A DNA stretch of 64,000 bases from an uncultured Paracoccaceae bacterium (GCA_947500135.1 CANMQX010000005.1:124001-188000); one strand, 5' to 3'. Positions 28,766 to 37,781 are shown, numbered from the stretch's first letter. The notes: a model not told the origin generated them from the letters alone. Numbers and translations are program-made.

Positions 28766-29248
28766 TCAAAGGTGGGTCATCACCTGAACAAGTTTGCCGT
28801 CACGGGTCTGGGCCAATCGTCGTTTGCGAAACCCGGCCTGATTATAAATCCCAATCGTCCTTGTGTCGGTTGTATTCGCCGAAACCGCCACCATCGGATA
28901 ATGCAGGCGCAGGTCACGCAGATATGCGTCGATATAGCCAACGGCATGCCCCTGCCCCAGATATTCGGGATTGCCTACAAACGTGCCAATCACCCGCGTC
29001 CCGGGCGGCAGATCGGCGTATTCGGGCATCGCAAATGCCCCCGCATCATGATCATGAATATAGGCAAATGGGCGATTGACCAGTTCGACGATGTGCATGT
29101 CGATATTAGTGTTGTCCATATCCTGCTTGATCAATGCGAGCTGCTTTTCCGCCTCACCCCACCACACTTTGATATGCGGCAGCTCAAGCCACTGGCGCAG
29201 TTGCGCCAGATCGTCGGGCGTCACGCGGCGAAAGCTATAGTTACGCAT
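28766..29248 (-). CDS. GNAT N-acetyltransferase, AAC(6')-like (Acetyltransf_8 group)
   Basis: 160 residues. The pattern PHIKVWWGEAEKQL near 25-37, FAYIHDHDAGAFA in the middle, IGTFVGNPEYLGQGHAVGYI (acetyl-CoA site, with the LGQGHA turn) and IGIYNQAGFRK at the end follows the AacA4-type aminoglycoside 6'-N-acetyltransferase and siderophore-acetyltransferase group. The start at 29248 overlaps the argD end by eight bases, so it is translated with argD. Whether it acetylates an antibiotic, an amino acid intermediate or a protein cannot be told. Confidence 0.85.
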   Translation of the reverse strand: MRNYSFRRVTPDDLAQLRQWLELPHIKVWWGEAEKQLALIKQDMDNTNIDMHIVELVNRPFAYIHDHDAGAFAMPEYADLPPGTRVIGTFVGNPEYLGQGHAVGYIDAYLRDLRLHYPMVAVSANTTDTRTIGIYNQAGFRKRRLAQTRDGKLVQVMTHL

Positions 29249-30428
29249 CGTCTCCCTTGATTTGCTCAGCAGCTTTGGCAAGCTTTTCAACCGCCAGCGC
29301 GATGTCCTCATCTGGGATGTTCAGCGCAGGCAAAAGGCGGATCACATTGTCAGCCGCGGGAACGGTCAGCACATTTTGTCCAAAGCCTGCATTCACCACA
29401 TCGGTGTTGGCTGCCTTGCATTTCAGACCCAACATCAGGCCCGATCCGCGCACAGCCTCAAACACATCCGGGTACGCGGCGACCAGCCCTTCCAGTTTTT
29501 GGCGCAAGAGACCGGCCTTGCGGTTCACATCCGCCAAAAACGCATCATCCCCGACAATCTCCATCACCTTGGCCCCAACCGCACAGGCCAGTGGATTGCC
29601 GCCATAAGTGGACCCATGTGTGCCAGCCGTCATACCGGATGCCGCGTCTTCAGTGGCCAAAACAGCCCCCAAGGGGAAGCCCCCGCCAATCCCCTTGGCG
29701 ACCATCATGATATCAGGGCTGACACCTGCCCATTCATGCGCAAAAAGCCTGCCCGTCCGGCCCATACCACACTGCACCTCATCAAGGATCATCAGGATGC
29801 CATGCTGATCGCAAAGGTCGCGCAGCCCCTTCAGACACGCATCCGGCAGGGGCCGAATGCCTCCTTCACCTTGCACCGGTTCGACCATGATCGCGGCAAC
29901 CTTGTCACTGGCGGCTACGTGCAGCGCGTCGTGATCACCAAATTCAAGATGCGTAAAACCCGGCAGCAATGGGCCAAACCCTTTGGTCATCTTTTCAGAA
30001 CCCGCAGCTGCAATGCCAGCACTGGACCGGCCATGGAATGAGCCGCTGAATGTGATGATCTCGGTCCGGTTCTCGCCCTTATCAAACCAGTATTTACGCG
30101 CCATCTTGACGGCCAATTCACAGGCTTCCGTCCCTGAGTTGGTGAAAAAAACCGTATCAGCAAAGGTCTTGTCCACCAGCGCATCCGCCAGCTTTTGTTG
30201 GGCGGGAATGTTGTAAAGGTTGGACACATGCCAAAGGGCAGAGGCCTGTTCATTCAACGCCGCGACCAATGCCGGATGGGCATGGCCCAGCGCATTCACC
30301 GCAATCCCGGCCCCCAGATCCAGAAAACGTCGGCCATCTGCCTCTGTCAGCCAGGACCCTTCGCCGGACGTGAATGTCAGCGGGGCGCGGGAATAGGTCG
30401 GCAGAATAGATGCGATCATCTTGGTCAT
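29241..30428 (-). CDS. argD: Acetylornithine/succinyldiaminopimelate aminotransferase
   Basis: PLP enzyme of arginine (and lysine) synthesis. 395 residues. FFTNSGTEACELAVKMARKYW near 96-116 binds the PLP phosphate, LILDEVQCGMGRTG near 190 holds the cofactor ring Asp, and MMVAKGIGGGFPLGA near 217-231 contains the Schiff-base Lys. It leads an operon with the GNAT gene and argF. The 195 bp upstream, shared with a divergent ATPase gene, carries its promoter. Confidence 0.95.
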   Translation of the reverse strand: MTKMIASILPTYSRAPLTFTSGEGSWLTEADGRRFLDLGAGIAVNALGHAHPALVAALNEQASALWHVSNLYNIPAQQKLADALVDKTFADTVFFTNSGTEACELAVKMARKYWFDKGENRTEIITFSGSFHGRSSAGIAAAGSEKMTKGFGPLLPGFTHLEFGDHDALHVAASDKVAAIMVEPVQGEGGIRPLPDACLKGLRDLCDQHGILMILDEVQCGMGRTGRLFAHEWAGVSPDIMMVAKGIGGGFPLGAVLATEDAASGMTAGTHGSTYGGNPLACAVGAKVMEIVGDDAFLADVNRKAGLLRQKLEGLVAAYPDVFEAVRGSGLMLGLKCKAANTDVVNAGFGQNVLTVPAADNVIRLLPALNIPDEDIALAVEKLAKAAEQIKGDDA

Positions 30429-30623
30429 CCTTCGAAGATAAGCCCGATTGGTGCAGAACCACAGGGGGGTGTCAATGTTTTTAGGGGGTTAGATGAGGTC
30501 GTGACAAATGGCGGCGCGATTAGCGTCGGCGTCGGTTTTCAGCTGTTATCTTCATCATCATGCTGGCGGGATAGCGGGAAATGAGGGCATAAGAAAGGGC
30601 AATTTTTCAATGAGCCCCACGCC

Positions 30624-31367
30624 ATGGCCCGCAAGCGATATCAGACGAAGCTGGATGCGCCTTATTTGAAACGGATTACCCTGCACCTCGAAAAGGTGGG
30701 GAAAGGTTACCCGTTTGATCTGCGCTGGTTACAAAACCCGGATTTCGAACTGCAATTCACGCGGCCTGTCACGATTATCGTGGGTGAAAACGGCGTTGGT
30801 AAGTCAACTTTCATTGAAGCACTGGCCACTTCATCCGGCTTTGGGGCAGGAGGTGGTAGCCGCGACCACGCTGGGCAACCTGATTGGATGCCGCTTTCTG
30901 ATGCGCTCCGGCTGGGATGGACGCCCAAGGTGACTTACGGTTGGTTCTTTCGGGCCGAAACATTCTTTGGCTTGGCCAGTTACCTTGATCAGATCGGGAG
31001 CGACTCGGATTTCCTGTCCCATTCCCACGGCGAAGGCTTCATGCGCGTATTTGAAGAACGCATGGCCCGGCAAGGTATCTATTTCATGGATGAACCGGAA
31101 AGTGCACTATCGCCCAAACGCCAACTTGGCCTATTGCGTATTCTCAACCGTATCCAACTGAGCGCAAAGGCACAGGTGATCATAGCAACCCATTCGCCAA
31201 TCCTGATGGCGTTGCCCGGTGCCGATGTCTGGCAGATCACTAAGGGCGGGATCACCCCGGTCGATTATCGCGAGACTTCGCATTTCCGGCTTTATCAGGA
31301 TTTTACAATCGATCCGGAAGCCTTCATCGCCGAAGCCATTGCGGATGAAACGGAAAGCCAGTTTTAA
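30624..31367 (+). CDS. AAA-family ATPase (ABC/SMC-like predicted ATPase)
   Basis: 247 residues. Walker A VGENGVGKST near residue 52-61 and Walker B GIYFMDEPESALSP near 150-163, followed by a His loop IIATHSPILMALPGA. This is the stand-alone ATPase type seen with RecF/OLD-like proteins but without a nuclease or coiled-coil domain. Such genes sit alone in many proteobacteria; the role is unknown. It ends at a strong hairpin shared with the next, convergent gene. Confidence 0.85.
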   Translation: MARKRYQTKLDAPYLKRITLHLEKVGKGYPFDLRWLQNPDFELQFTRPVTIIVGENGVGKSTFIEALATSSGFGAGGGSRDHAGQPDWMPLSDALRLGWTPKVTYGWFFRAETFFGLASYLDQIGSDSDFLSHSHGEGFMRVFEERMARQGIYFMDEPESALSPKRQLGLLRILNRIQLSAKAQVIIATHSPILMALPGADVWQITKGGITPVDYRETSHFRLYQDFTIDPEAFIAEAIADETESQF

Positions 31368-31369
31368 AA

Positions 31370-31396
31370 CACCCCGGCGATCAAATCGCCGGGGTG
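31370..31396. terminator. Bidirectional terminator
   Basis: A perfect 12-bp stem CACCCCGGCGAT / ATCGCCGGGGTG with a 3-base loop, between two convergent genes. TTTTAAAA on the left serves as the T-run for the minus strand. Confidence 0.85.
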
Positions 31397-31400
31397 CCTT

Positions 31401-31925
31401 TCACAGGGTGTACTCCTGATAGATCACGTCACTGTCGTATACCTTGTGGTCCGTCAGTTGCATCTGCGTTGCAGACCCCTCGCCGTTAAAAAGCAGAACG
31501 CCCTGCCCCAAAAGGATCGGCGCCCGTTTCAGCCGCAGATGAGTGATCAACCCGGCCCGCAGCAACATCCCGGCAAGAATTCCCCCACCGCAAAGATAGA
31601 TCGGACCAGCCGCCTCCGCCCGCAGGGTTTCGATACGTGGCATCGGGTCGGTGACCTTTTCGACCGGGGCGTCATCAGGCAGGCCTATCGTTTTTGAGAT
31701 GACCAGGGACTGCGCCCATGGGTACGGGTTCTGGCCCGGTTTCAGCCCAAAAGCATAGCCGAATTCATAGGTCGCCCGCCCCATGATGACGGCGGTATAG
31801 GTTTGCAGCCGGGCGGTGTAGTCATCGACCAACGCACCGGTATGAGGGAAAAGCGACACGTCACCAGACGCGCCAGCGATAAAACCGTCAGCCGAGACGG
31901 CGACATCATAGATAATGGGTTGCAT
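31401..31925 (-). CDS. Dihydrofolate reductase-family (RibD C-terminal-like) protein
   Basis: 174 residues with the RibD_C/DHFR-like fold: MQPIIYDVAVSADGFIAG at the start, VIMGRATYEFGYAF (NADPH region) near 47-60, SLVISKTIG, then IYLCGGGILAGMLLRAGL near 124-141. Members reduce pterin- or flavin-type substrates with NADPH; the substrate is unknown. The start at 31925 matches the family's N-terminal strand. Its 5' end faces the DMT-transporter gene, which reads away. Confidence 0.88.
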   Translation of the reverse strand: MQPIIYDVAVSADGFIAGASGDVSLFPHTGALVDDYTARLQTYTAVIMGRATYEFGYAFGLKPGQNPYPWAQSLVISKTIGLPDDAPVEKVTDPMPRIETLRAEAAGPIYLCGGGILAGMLLRAGLITHLRLKRAPILLGQGVLLFNGEGSATQMQLTDHKVYDSDVIYQEYTL

Positions 31926-32076
31926 GAATGTGCTCCCGCAAAGTTGGATCAAATGGATGGATGGCGGTCCGTTACTTGATCACTGGCAGGGCACTCCTTT
32001 TACTTCTTTTTCGGTTAGCATATCGCAGGCCATTTCCGCAATTGCCAAGGACAAAGGCGCAGTTCAGAAAGCGGGT

Positions 32077-32955
32077 ATGACCCTGCGCGCGCCCAATCCT
32101 CCGCTTGCTGTTGCCCTGATGCTGACGGCGACTGCCTTCATTGCGGGGACGATGCTGTTTGCCAAAACACTGGGCACTGATTTTCTGGGCGATCCGCTGC
32201 ACCCCTTGCAGATCAGCCATGGACGATTCCTTTTTGCATTCATGGCGATTGCCACGGCGGCAGCAATCTATAGACCAACCCTGAGAAGACCGGATTGGGG
32301 CCTGCATATCGGGCGCACCCTGTTTGGATGGGGTGGTGTGACGCTGATGTTTGCCGCGGTCAGCTACATCCCGCTTTCAGACGCAACAGCGATCAGTTTT
32401 CTTAACCCGGTCTTCGGCATGCTGCTGGCCATCCCCTTGCTGGGTGAACGGGTGGGACCGTGGCGTTGGACAGCAGCCATCATGGCACTTGGCGGGGCGA
32501 TGATCCTACTGCGCCCCGGACCTGATAGTTTTCAACTGGCGGGGCTTCTGGCCCTTGGAGCGGCCGTCATCATGGGGATGGAGCTGATCTTCATCAAGAA
32601 ACTGGCCAACAAGGAACCGGCCTTTCAGATCTTGCTGACCAATAACGCGCTTGGGCTGGTCATCGCATCGGTCGCGGTCTGGCCTGTTTGGGCGCCGCCA
32701 ACGCCGGCACAATGGGCGGCCCTTGTCGGGATCGGGGTCCTGATGGCCGCAGCCCAAACATGTTTCGTGAATGCGGTGGCTCGGGCCGATGCCAGCTTCG
32801 TGACACCGTTCAGCTATGTCACGCTGATCTTTGCGGCACTTTACGATCTGCTGATCTTCGATGTTGTGCCTGATGTGATCAGCATTTGCGGCGCTGCGAT
32901 CATCCTGACCGGCGCAACTTTGCTTGCCTGGCGGGAAAATCGAAAGATCGCTTGA
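32077..32955 (+). CDS. DMT-superfamily (EamA) transporter
   Basis: 292 residues with ten hydrophobic segments in two EamA repeats. The first repeat ends PLSDATAISFLNPVFGMLLAIPLLGERVG and the second ends with DASFVTPFSYVTLIFAALYDLLIFD. The ATG at 32077 gives a short cytoplasmic N-terminus; the longer frame upstream is not membrane-like. Roseobacters have many such carriers for amino acids or metabolites, and the substrate cannot be told. Confidence 0.88.
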   Translation: MTLRAPNPPLAVALMLTATAFIAGTMLFAKTLGTDFLGDPLHPLQISHGRFLFAFMAIATAAAIYRPTLRRPDWGLHIGRTLFGWGGVTLMFAAVSYIPLSDATAISFLNPVFGMLLAIPLLGERVGPWRWTAAIMALGGAMILLRPGPDSFQLAGLLALGAAVIMGMELIFIKKLANKEPAFQILLTNNALGLVIASVAVWPVWAPPTPAQWAALVGIGVLMAAAQTCFVNAVARADASFVTPFSYVTLIFAALYDLLIFDVVPDVISICGAAIILTGATLLAWRENRKIA

Positions 32956-33024
32956 TCAGAATACGGCAACACCCATACTGCCCCGGTCAAATTGCAGCCA
33001 CGATTTTGGGCTAGATGCGCGATC

Positions 33025-33438
33025 ATGAACGACGTTTACGAGTATCGCAGAGCACCGAATCAATGGGTGATCCGGTTGTTTGCGATTGCCATTATATTGT
33101 TGATGACTGTCGTGACCCTGACGGGGGCACAACACCTGATGACGCTGGTCTGGGCGCTCAGCGCGATTACCTTTACATGGATGATGCTGCCCAAGCCGAT
33201 TTCGGGCATTCGGGTGGATCAGGATCACCTGACACTGGCGGCCTGGCGCAAACCCCGATCCATTCCCTTGGATGATATCGCGTATCTACGGGTCACCGAA
33301 CTCAGCGCCGAATGCACAGTGACCATCGTTTATAAAGACGGACGCGAAGAAGGCACATTTGCCGGTGACCTGCCCGATATTGACGAACTGTCCGAGGTTA
33401 TGGCCGAACGCGGCGTGCCCTTGCGGGACGTTTTCTAG
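33025..33438 (+). CDS. Two-TM protein with PH-like C-terminal part
   Basis: 137 residues. Two hydrophobic segments (IRLFAIAIILLMTVVTLTG and LMTLVWALSAITFTWMML) are followed by a soluble part (GIRVDQDHLTLAAWRKPRSIPLDDIAYL...DGREEGTF) with the strand order of bacterial PH or YcxB-like domains. No function assigned. Its 3' end overlaps the convergent ABC permease gene by four bases. Confidence 0.65.
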   Translation: MNDVYEYRRAPNQWVIRLFAIAIILLMTVVTLTGAQHLMTLVWALSAITFTWMMLPKPISGIRVDQDHLTLAAWRKPRSIPLDDIAYLRVTELSAECTVTIVYKDGREEGTFAGDLPDIDELSEVMAERGVPLRDVF

Positions 33439-34238
33439 CTCTTCAAACGGTAGCCCGTTTTCATCCAGCGCCAGCAAATGCCAACCACGACAACACAGGC
33501 CATCCCGACAACACCGAGGCCGATCCATGGGCTGCTATCGCTGACCCCGATCATGCCAAAGCGCACCCCGTCGATCACGTAAAAGAACGGGTTGATATGA
33601 CTGAGCGTCTGTAAGAACGGGGGCAATGCATCAATCGAATAGAATGTCCCCGACAGGAATGCCAACGGTGTGATCAAAAAATTGGAAATCGCGGAAAGCT
33701 GGTCAAACTTGTTGGCAAAGATACCCGCAATCATGCCAAGCCCCCCCATCAACACAGACCCCAGCAAAACAAAGCAGATCACCCATAGTGGTTGCTGGAT
33801 GACGACACCTAGAAAGATGGCTGCCCCTGCCCCTATGACAATTGCCACAAGAAGCCCGCGCACAACTGCACCGCTCAGGTAGCCCACCACCAGCTCGGCC
33901 GCCGATAGGGGCGGCATCAGCGTATCCACGATATTGCCCTGCATCTTGGCCGAGGTCAGGCTGGATGATGTGTTGGCAAAGGCATTCTGAATGACGGTCA
34001 TTGTCAGAATGCCAGGCGTCAGGAAGGTCATGAAAGGGACACCCATCACATCCCCCCGGCCAGGTCCGATGGCGATGGTAAAAATCATCAAGAACAGGCC
34101 CGCGTTGATCAGCGGCGCCATGACCGTCTGCGACCAGACATTCATGAAACGACGTGTTTCTCGGCGCATCAATGTCCATGTGCCCAGCCAGTTGACCCGG
34201 CCAAATCGGCGCACGCCCATCATTGCTTGTTCATTCAT
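33435..34238 (-). CDS. ABC-2 type transporter permease
   Basis: 267 residues with six hydrophobic segments. The ABC-2 signature is visible in FLTPGILTMTVIQNAFANTSSSL (near 90-112) and in PLAFLSGTFYSIDALPPFLQTLSHINPFFYVIDGVRFG near the end, which closely follows NodJ/polyketide-exporter-type permeases. The start at 34238 is set by MNEQAMMGVRRFGRVNW. No ATP-binding subunit gene is adjacent, so its partner must be encoded elsewhere. It diverges from gcrA. Confidence 0.87.
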   Translation of the reverse strand: MNEQAMMGVRRFGRVNWLGTWTLMRRETRRFMNVWSQTVMAPLINAGLFLMIFTIAIGPGRGDVMGVPFMTFLTPGILTMTVIQNAFANTSSSLTSAKMQGNIVDTLMPPLSAAELVVGYLSGAVVRGLLVAIVIGAGAAIFLGVVIQQPLWVICFVLLGSVLMGGLGMIAGIFANKFDQLSAISNFLITPLAFLSGTFYSIDALPPFLQTLSHINPFFYVIDGVRFGMIGVSDSSPWIGLGVVGMACVVVVGICWRWMKTGYRLKS

Positions 34239-34365
34239 GTCGCACCCTTTGGCAAATTGCGGTGTCGGTCCTTCACATCCGCCTCTGCCATGCTTAGAAT
34301 AGGGGATCAAAGAATAGACAAGGCCTGATGTAAGCCATCAGTCCCTCCGAACCAGAGGAAACTAT

Positions 34366-34953
34366 ATGTCCTGGACAGACGAGCGCGTCGAGACGCTCAA
34401 AAAGATGTGGGGCGAAGGCCAGTCAGCCAGCCAGATCGCCAAGGAACTGGGCGGGGTGACCCGCAACGCCGTGATTGGCAAGGTCCACCGGCTGGGCTTG
34501 TCCAACCGTGCAGGTTCGGGTGGCGCAGCTGCAACCAAAGCAGCGCCGAAGGAAAAGCCGGCAGCAGCAGCCAAACCCACCCCGAAACCCGCAACCAAAG
34601 CCAAACCCGCCTCGACCCCACCAAAGGAAGAGCCGGAGCTGGACGAGAACGGTATACCGATTTCAGCCGCGCGGCGGGCGATTATTCCTGCCGGGCAGCC
34701 ATTGCCGCCGCAGCCTTCGGCGAATGAAATCAGCCCTGAAGCGCTGGCAAAGGTGAGTGAAGTTGAAAAGACCGCCAAGAAAATCACGTTGATGGAACTG
34801 ACGGAAAAGACCTGCAAATGGCCTGTCGGTGATCCGGCAACGGATGATTTCTGGTTCTGCGGCCTCGCCGTGCAACAGGGCAAACCCTATTGCGAGGCGC
34901 ATGTTGGCGTAGCCTTCCAGCCAATGTCATCGCGGCGGGACCGGCGCCGTTAA
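34366..34953 (+). CDS. gcrA: Cell-cycle regulator GcrA
   Basis: 195 residues. The DNA-binding N-terminus MSWTDERVETLKKMWGEGQS and TRNAVIGKVHRLGLS (residues 31-45) is diagnostic of GcrA, which together with CcrM methylation at GANTC sites controls division genes in alphaproteobacteria. A long Ala/Lys/Pro-rich linker (about 50-85) leads to the C-terminal sigma70-binding part, TLMELTEKTCKWPVGDP and FCGLAVQQGKPYCEAH. AGAGGAAA precedes the ATG. A strong terminator follows. Confidence 0.96.
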   Translation: MSWTDERVETLKKMWGEGQSASQIAKELGGVTRNAVIGKVHRLGLSNRAGSGGAAATKAAPKEKPAAAAKPTPKPATKAKPASTPPKEEPELDENGIPISAARRAIIPAGQPLPPQPSANEISPEALAKVSEVEKTAKKITLMELTEKTCKWPVGDPATDDFWFCGLAVQQGKPYCEAHVGVAFQPMSSRRDRRR

Positions 34954-34974
34954 AGGCATCAGTTGATGAATAGA

Positions 34975-35007
34975 AGCGGCCCGTATGCGAATGCGGGCCG
35001 CTTTTTT
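34975..35007 (+). terminator. Intrinsic terminator of gcrA
   Basis: AGCGGCCCG and CGGGCCGCT form a 9-bp stem with a run of six T's, 22 bases past the gcrA stop. Confidence 0.9.
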
Positions 35008-35085
35008 GTATGTGGAGTGTGTTGATCAGTGATGCGCGAAGGCGCAATATTCACCGCAACCCCCTCAACCACTATGGAGATCATC

Positions 35086-35889
35086 ATGCCGAATACTGCG
35101 CTTATCACCGGCGCCTCTGCCGGTATCGGACGTGAGTTCGCCCTGTACCACGCCGAAAAGGGCGGCGACCTGATCATCACGGCGCGGCGCGAGGCTGAAC
35201 TTTCCGCCCTCAAGGCCGAGATCGAAGCGGCGCATAAGGTTACTGTCACCACGAGCCCGCTTGATCTGGGAACGCCCAGTGGCGCACAGCAGCTTTATGA
35301 CGCAACCAAAGGACAGCGGATCGATATCCTGATCAACAATGCAGGCTTTGGCGGGCATGGCGAATTCATCAATCGTGACCTGGCCGACGATCTGGCAATG
35401 ATCGACCTGAACATTAAATCGCTTGTCGCCCTAACCCATATGGTGGCCAAGGATATGGTGACGCAAGGCGGCGGTAAAATCCTCAACGTCAGCTCCACAG
35501 CCAGCTATGTGCCCGGTCCCTTGCAGGCCACTTACTTTGCCACCAAAGCCTATGTCTCCAGCTTTTCACAGGCCTTGGCCGAAGAACTGAAGGACAAGGG
35601 AGTTACGGTCACTGCCCTCGAACCCGGTTATGTCGAAACCGAATTCGCCGTCCGGGCGGATCTGGAAGGAACGAACCTGACGAAATCAGGTGCAACGCCC
35701 CGCAGTGTCGCCAAATTCGGCTATGACGCCATGCGGCGGGGCGAATTGCGGGTGGTCAATGACGGCAAGCTGCGTTTCACGTTAAACTGGCTGATCCCGT
35801 TCCTGCCGCGTTGGTCGGTACTCAAGATGACGCGCAAAATGCAGGAAAAACAGACTAATGCGCTTCCCGATGTAACCACAACGAAATGA
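35086..35889 (+). CDS. Short-chain dehydrogenase/reductase
   Basis: 267 residues. Cofactor site TGASAGIG near residue 8-15, NNAGFGGHGEF near 85, and catalytic Ser in NVSSTASYVPG with YFATKAY (Tyr-x-x-x-Lys) near 145-165. It belongs to the classical SDR group often called DltE/YqjQ-like. Substrate unknown. The ATG at 35086 begins directly at the first strand. It stands at the left border of the accessory island. Confidence 0.9.
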   Translation: MPNTALITGASAGIGREFALYHAEKGGDLIITARREAELSALKAEIEAAHKVTVTTSPLDLGTPSGAQQLYDATKGQRIDILINNAGFGGHGEFINRDLADDLAMIDLNIKSLVALTHMVAKDMVTQGGGKILNVSSTASYVPGPLQATYFATKAYVSSFSQALAEELKDKGVTVTALEPGYVETEFAVRADLEGTNLTKSGATPRSVAKFGYDAMRRGELRVVNDGKLRFTLNWLIPFLPRWSVLKMTRKMQEKQTNALPDVTTTK

Positions 35890-35967
35890 CGCCGCCGCGA
35901 CCTTGTCGTCCAAAACGCTTTCGCCTGACGTTGCGGCAAGGACCGTTGCACCATCAACGCGTTTAGG

Positions 35968-36627
35968 TTGGGTATTGTGGTTTCAGTGGATTCTGTTTTT
36001 ATTTCTTATCTGCGAGCGCACAAAGACGAGGTCGAAGGGCTTGTCCGGTCGCTTGAGGCTTATTATCTTGATTTTTGGTATGACGCCTACATCCGCGTCG
36101 GTGATTTCCGCGACTGGACTGCGGAGGCAATCGACAATTCCCGTGCGATGATCGTCATTTTGACAAAGGATAGTGTGGGCAACAATTCTTCAGGCTGGAT
36201 AGAACGCGAAATAGATATGGCGCGTGATGGCCGTATCGGGAACCTGATCTAACCATGCTTTATCGGGGACTTTGTCGTCCCGCCGGACTTGGCCAAGAAA
36301 ATTACTTTCCTGCAATCCGTGCCCGAGATCAAGGGTCTGGCCTTTGACATGCGGTTCATCGGGCACATCAATTACCCCAAAGGGCTGTCCACCAAAGACG
36401 ATCCTCCCTCACACCCGCATTTTACATCACGTAGTGTGGAAACGCCGCAGACCTGGTTTCAGTCAGATGCGACCAAAGATTCAAAATCATTGAGCCTGAC
36501 GCTGGCAACAGCCTTACTTGAATATAGTCCTGTTGATCTGGTCGTGGATACGGCCAAAGGGATCGAAGCTGCATTGGGCGCGCACAGCGAGGAAGAGCTG
36601 GATGATATTCGCGAGGTGTTTTTTTGA
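35968..36627 (+). pseudogene. TIR-domain protein gene interrupted by an in-frame TAA
   Basis: The frame from a TTG at 35968 (GTG at 35986 gives DSVFISYLRAHKDEVEG, a better TIR start) encodes a TIR domain: VFISYLR (strand A), YYLDFWYDAYIRVGDF, DNSRAMIVILTKDSV and NSSGWIEREIDMARDG, where the second Glu of WIERE aligns with the catalytic Glu of NAD-cleaving TIR enzymes. A TAA at 36250-36252 cuts the domain after GNLI, but the same frame goes on as PCFIGDFVVPPDLAKKITFL to a TGA at 36625. Uninterrupted it would be about 219 residues, the size of stand-alone TIR proteins such as ThsB. A TGA-ATG junction joins it to the next gene. Base composition is more AT-rich than in flanking genes. Confidence 0.75.
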
Positions 36628-37119
36628 ATGGATACAACAACGCCTGCCGCGGGCCCGTTGGACCAGGTTGATCATGCGATTGTCCAGACCATCGGTTCGC
36701 TGGCACAACATGATTTGCATGGGGTACAGCACCGTATCCTGAACAGGTGGCTGTCGGATCTGGATAGTGTTCAGTTCGTCTGGCTGACATCCGATATTTT
36801 GGCCGCTGTAGCAGAAAACGAAGCGAATCTGCCGTAAATCCGCGACATACTCGCGCGGCGGGATATGCAGAATATCTTTCAGTTTTTCGCCTCCCAACGC
36901 ATGGAGGAGATCAAATTCGGGGAAATCATGCCCGACCCCGACCCATACTTGGCCCTTGCCGGTCTGGTACATGAAACGCTGCACCCAAAAACCGCAGATC
37001 GGGCTGCAATGGTTTATCAGGGCAGCGCACGTTTTCTGACCGAAACCGAAATTCAAATTATCAAGGACGGTGGCCCGTTAAAATTGATTTTGAACCGGAG
37101 TGAAAATGAAACTGATTGA
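36628..37119 (+). pseudogene. TIR-associated gene of unknown function, interrupted by an in-frame TAA
   Basis: Starts ATG directly after the TIR gene's TGA, with GAGG eleven bases upstream. The first 69 codons read MDTTTPAAGPLDQVDHAIVQ onward, a helix-rich sequence, up to a TAA at 36835-36837. The same frame continues as IRDILARRDMQNIFQFFASQ to a TGA at 37117. The intact product would be about 163 residues, mainly helical. An alternative view is that this is the C-terminal half of one 384-codon TIR protein with three nonsense codons. I recognise no family. Confidence 0.6.
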
Positions 37120-37243
37120 TGAGTTTGACAAACTATCTGATCTGGACAAGAACCGGCGTCGCTGCCTGACATATGGCCGTACACGTCATAACCAAGTGGT
37201 CGCACTTGGTGACCCACCACGTGTCACCGTGGGCGAACGCCTA
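37106..37243 (+). pseudogene. 5' fragment of a third gene, cut by the IS element
   Basis: ATG at 37106 with GGAG four bases upstream, overlapping the end of the preceding frame by 14 bases, which is typical of an operon. It encodes 46 residues (MKLIDEFDKLSDLDKNRRRC onward, ending VTVGERL) before the IS starts. On the other side of the IS no clear continuation is found: the in-frame sequence after 38158 looks like the antisense of the next gene. Part of the gene may have been deleted. Function unknown. Confidence 0.5.
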
Positions 37244-37575
37244 GGGTCAGGATTCATAACCAGTAGATGACTGTTGCGGCGGGAGTGATTGCGGACAGGC
37301 AGACCTTGGGATAGCGGTCGTATCTGGTTGCGACCCGCCGCCAGTCTTTGAGCCTGCCGAACATGATCTCGATGCGGTTGCGCCGTTTGTATCTGCGTTT
37401 GTCATATCGGTCAGTTTTGGCGCGGGATTTCCGACCGGAGATGCATGGCCGTATGCCCTTATCTTGCAAGACTTCGTGGAACCAATCGGCTTCGTATCCG
37501 CGATCCCCAAGTAGCCAATCAACGCTTGGTAAGCTGCTCAATAGCGCCCGCGCGCCGATGTAATCGCTGTATCAT

Positions 37576-37610
37576 TGCCCGGCAGGCGGTGCTTGCATCG
37601 CTGAGAGGGG
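37576..37610. repeat. Short hairpin insert A within the transposase gene
   Basis: On the plus strand: box TGCCCGGCA, then a stem GCGGTGC/GCATCGC (one G-T wobble), then box TGAGAGGGG. It lies where an IS427 transposase should read T-A-G-Q-x-S-D-Y and disrupts the frame. Same outer boxes as insert B but a different stem sequence. Confidence 0.5.
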
Positions 37611-37781
37611 TGTCCACCGGTAACGAAGAAGCTGATCGGGCGGCCATGGCTGTCGCAGACGGTGTACAATTTCGTGTTCATACCGCCCTTGGTGCGCCCG
37701 ATCAGACGTCCACGCCCCCATTTCTGACGCCCACGCTGGTCGCGGTGCGGTGCGGTGGGCGTTCAAATAATTCACATCCAC

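Noticed and set aside
36619..36627. Programmed frameshift at the run of seven T's at the TIR gene end
   Set aside because: A shift at this site leads into an Arg/Trp-rich frame that looks non-coding, while the zero frame continues with protein-like sequence starting ATG.
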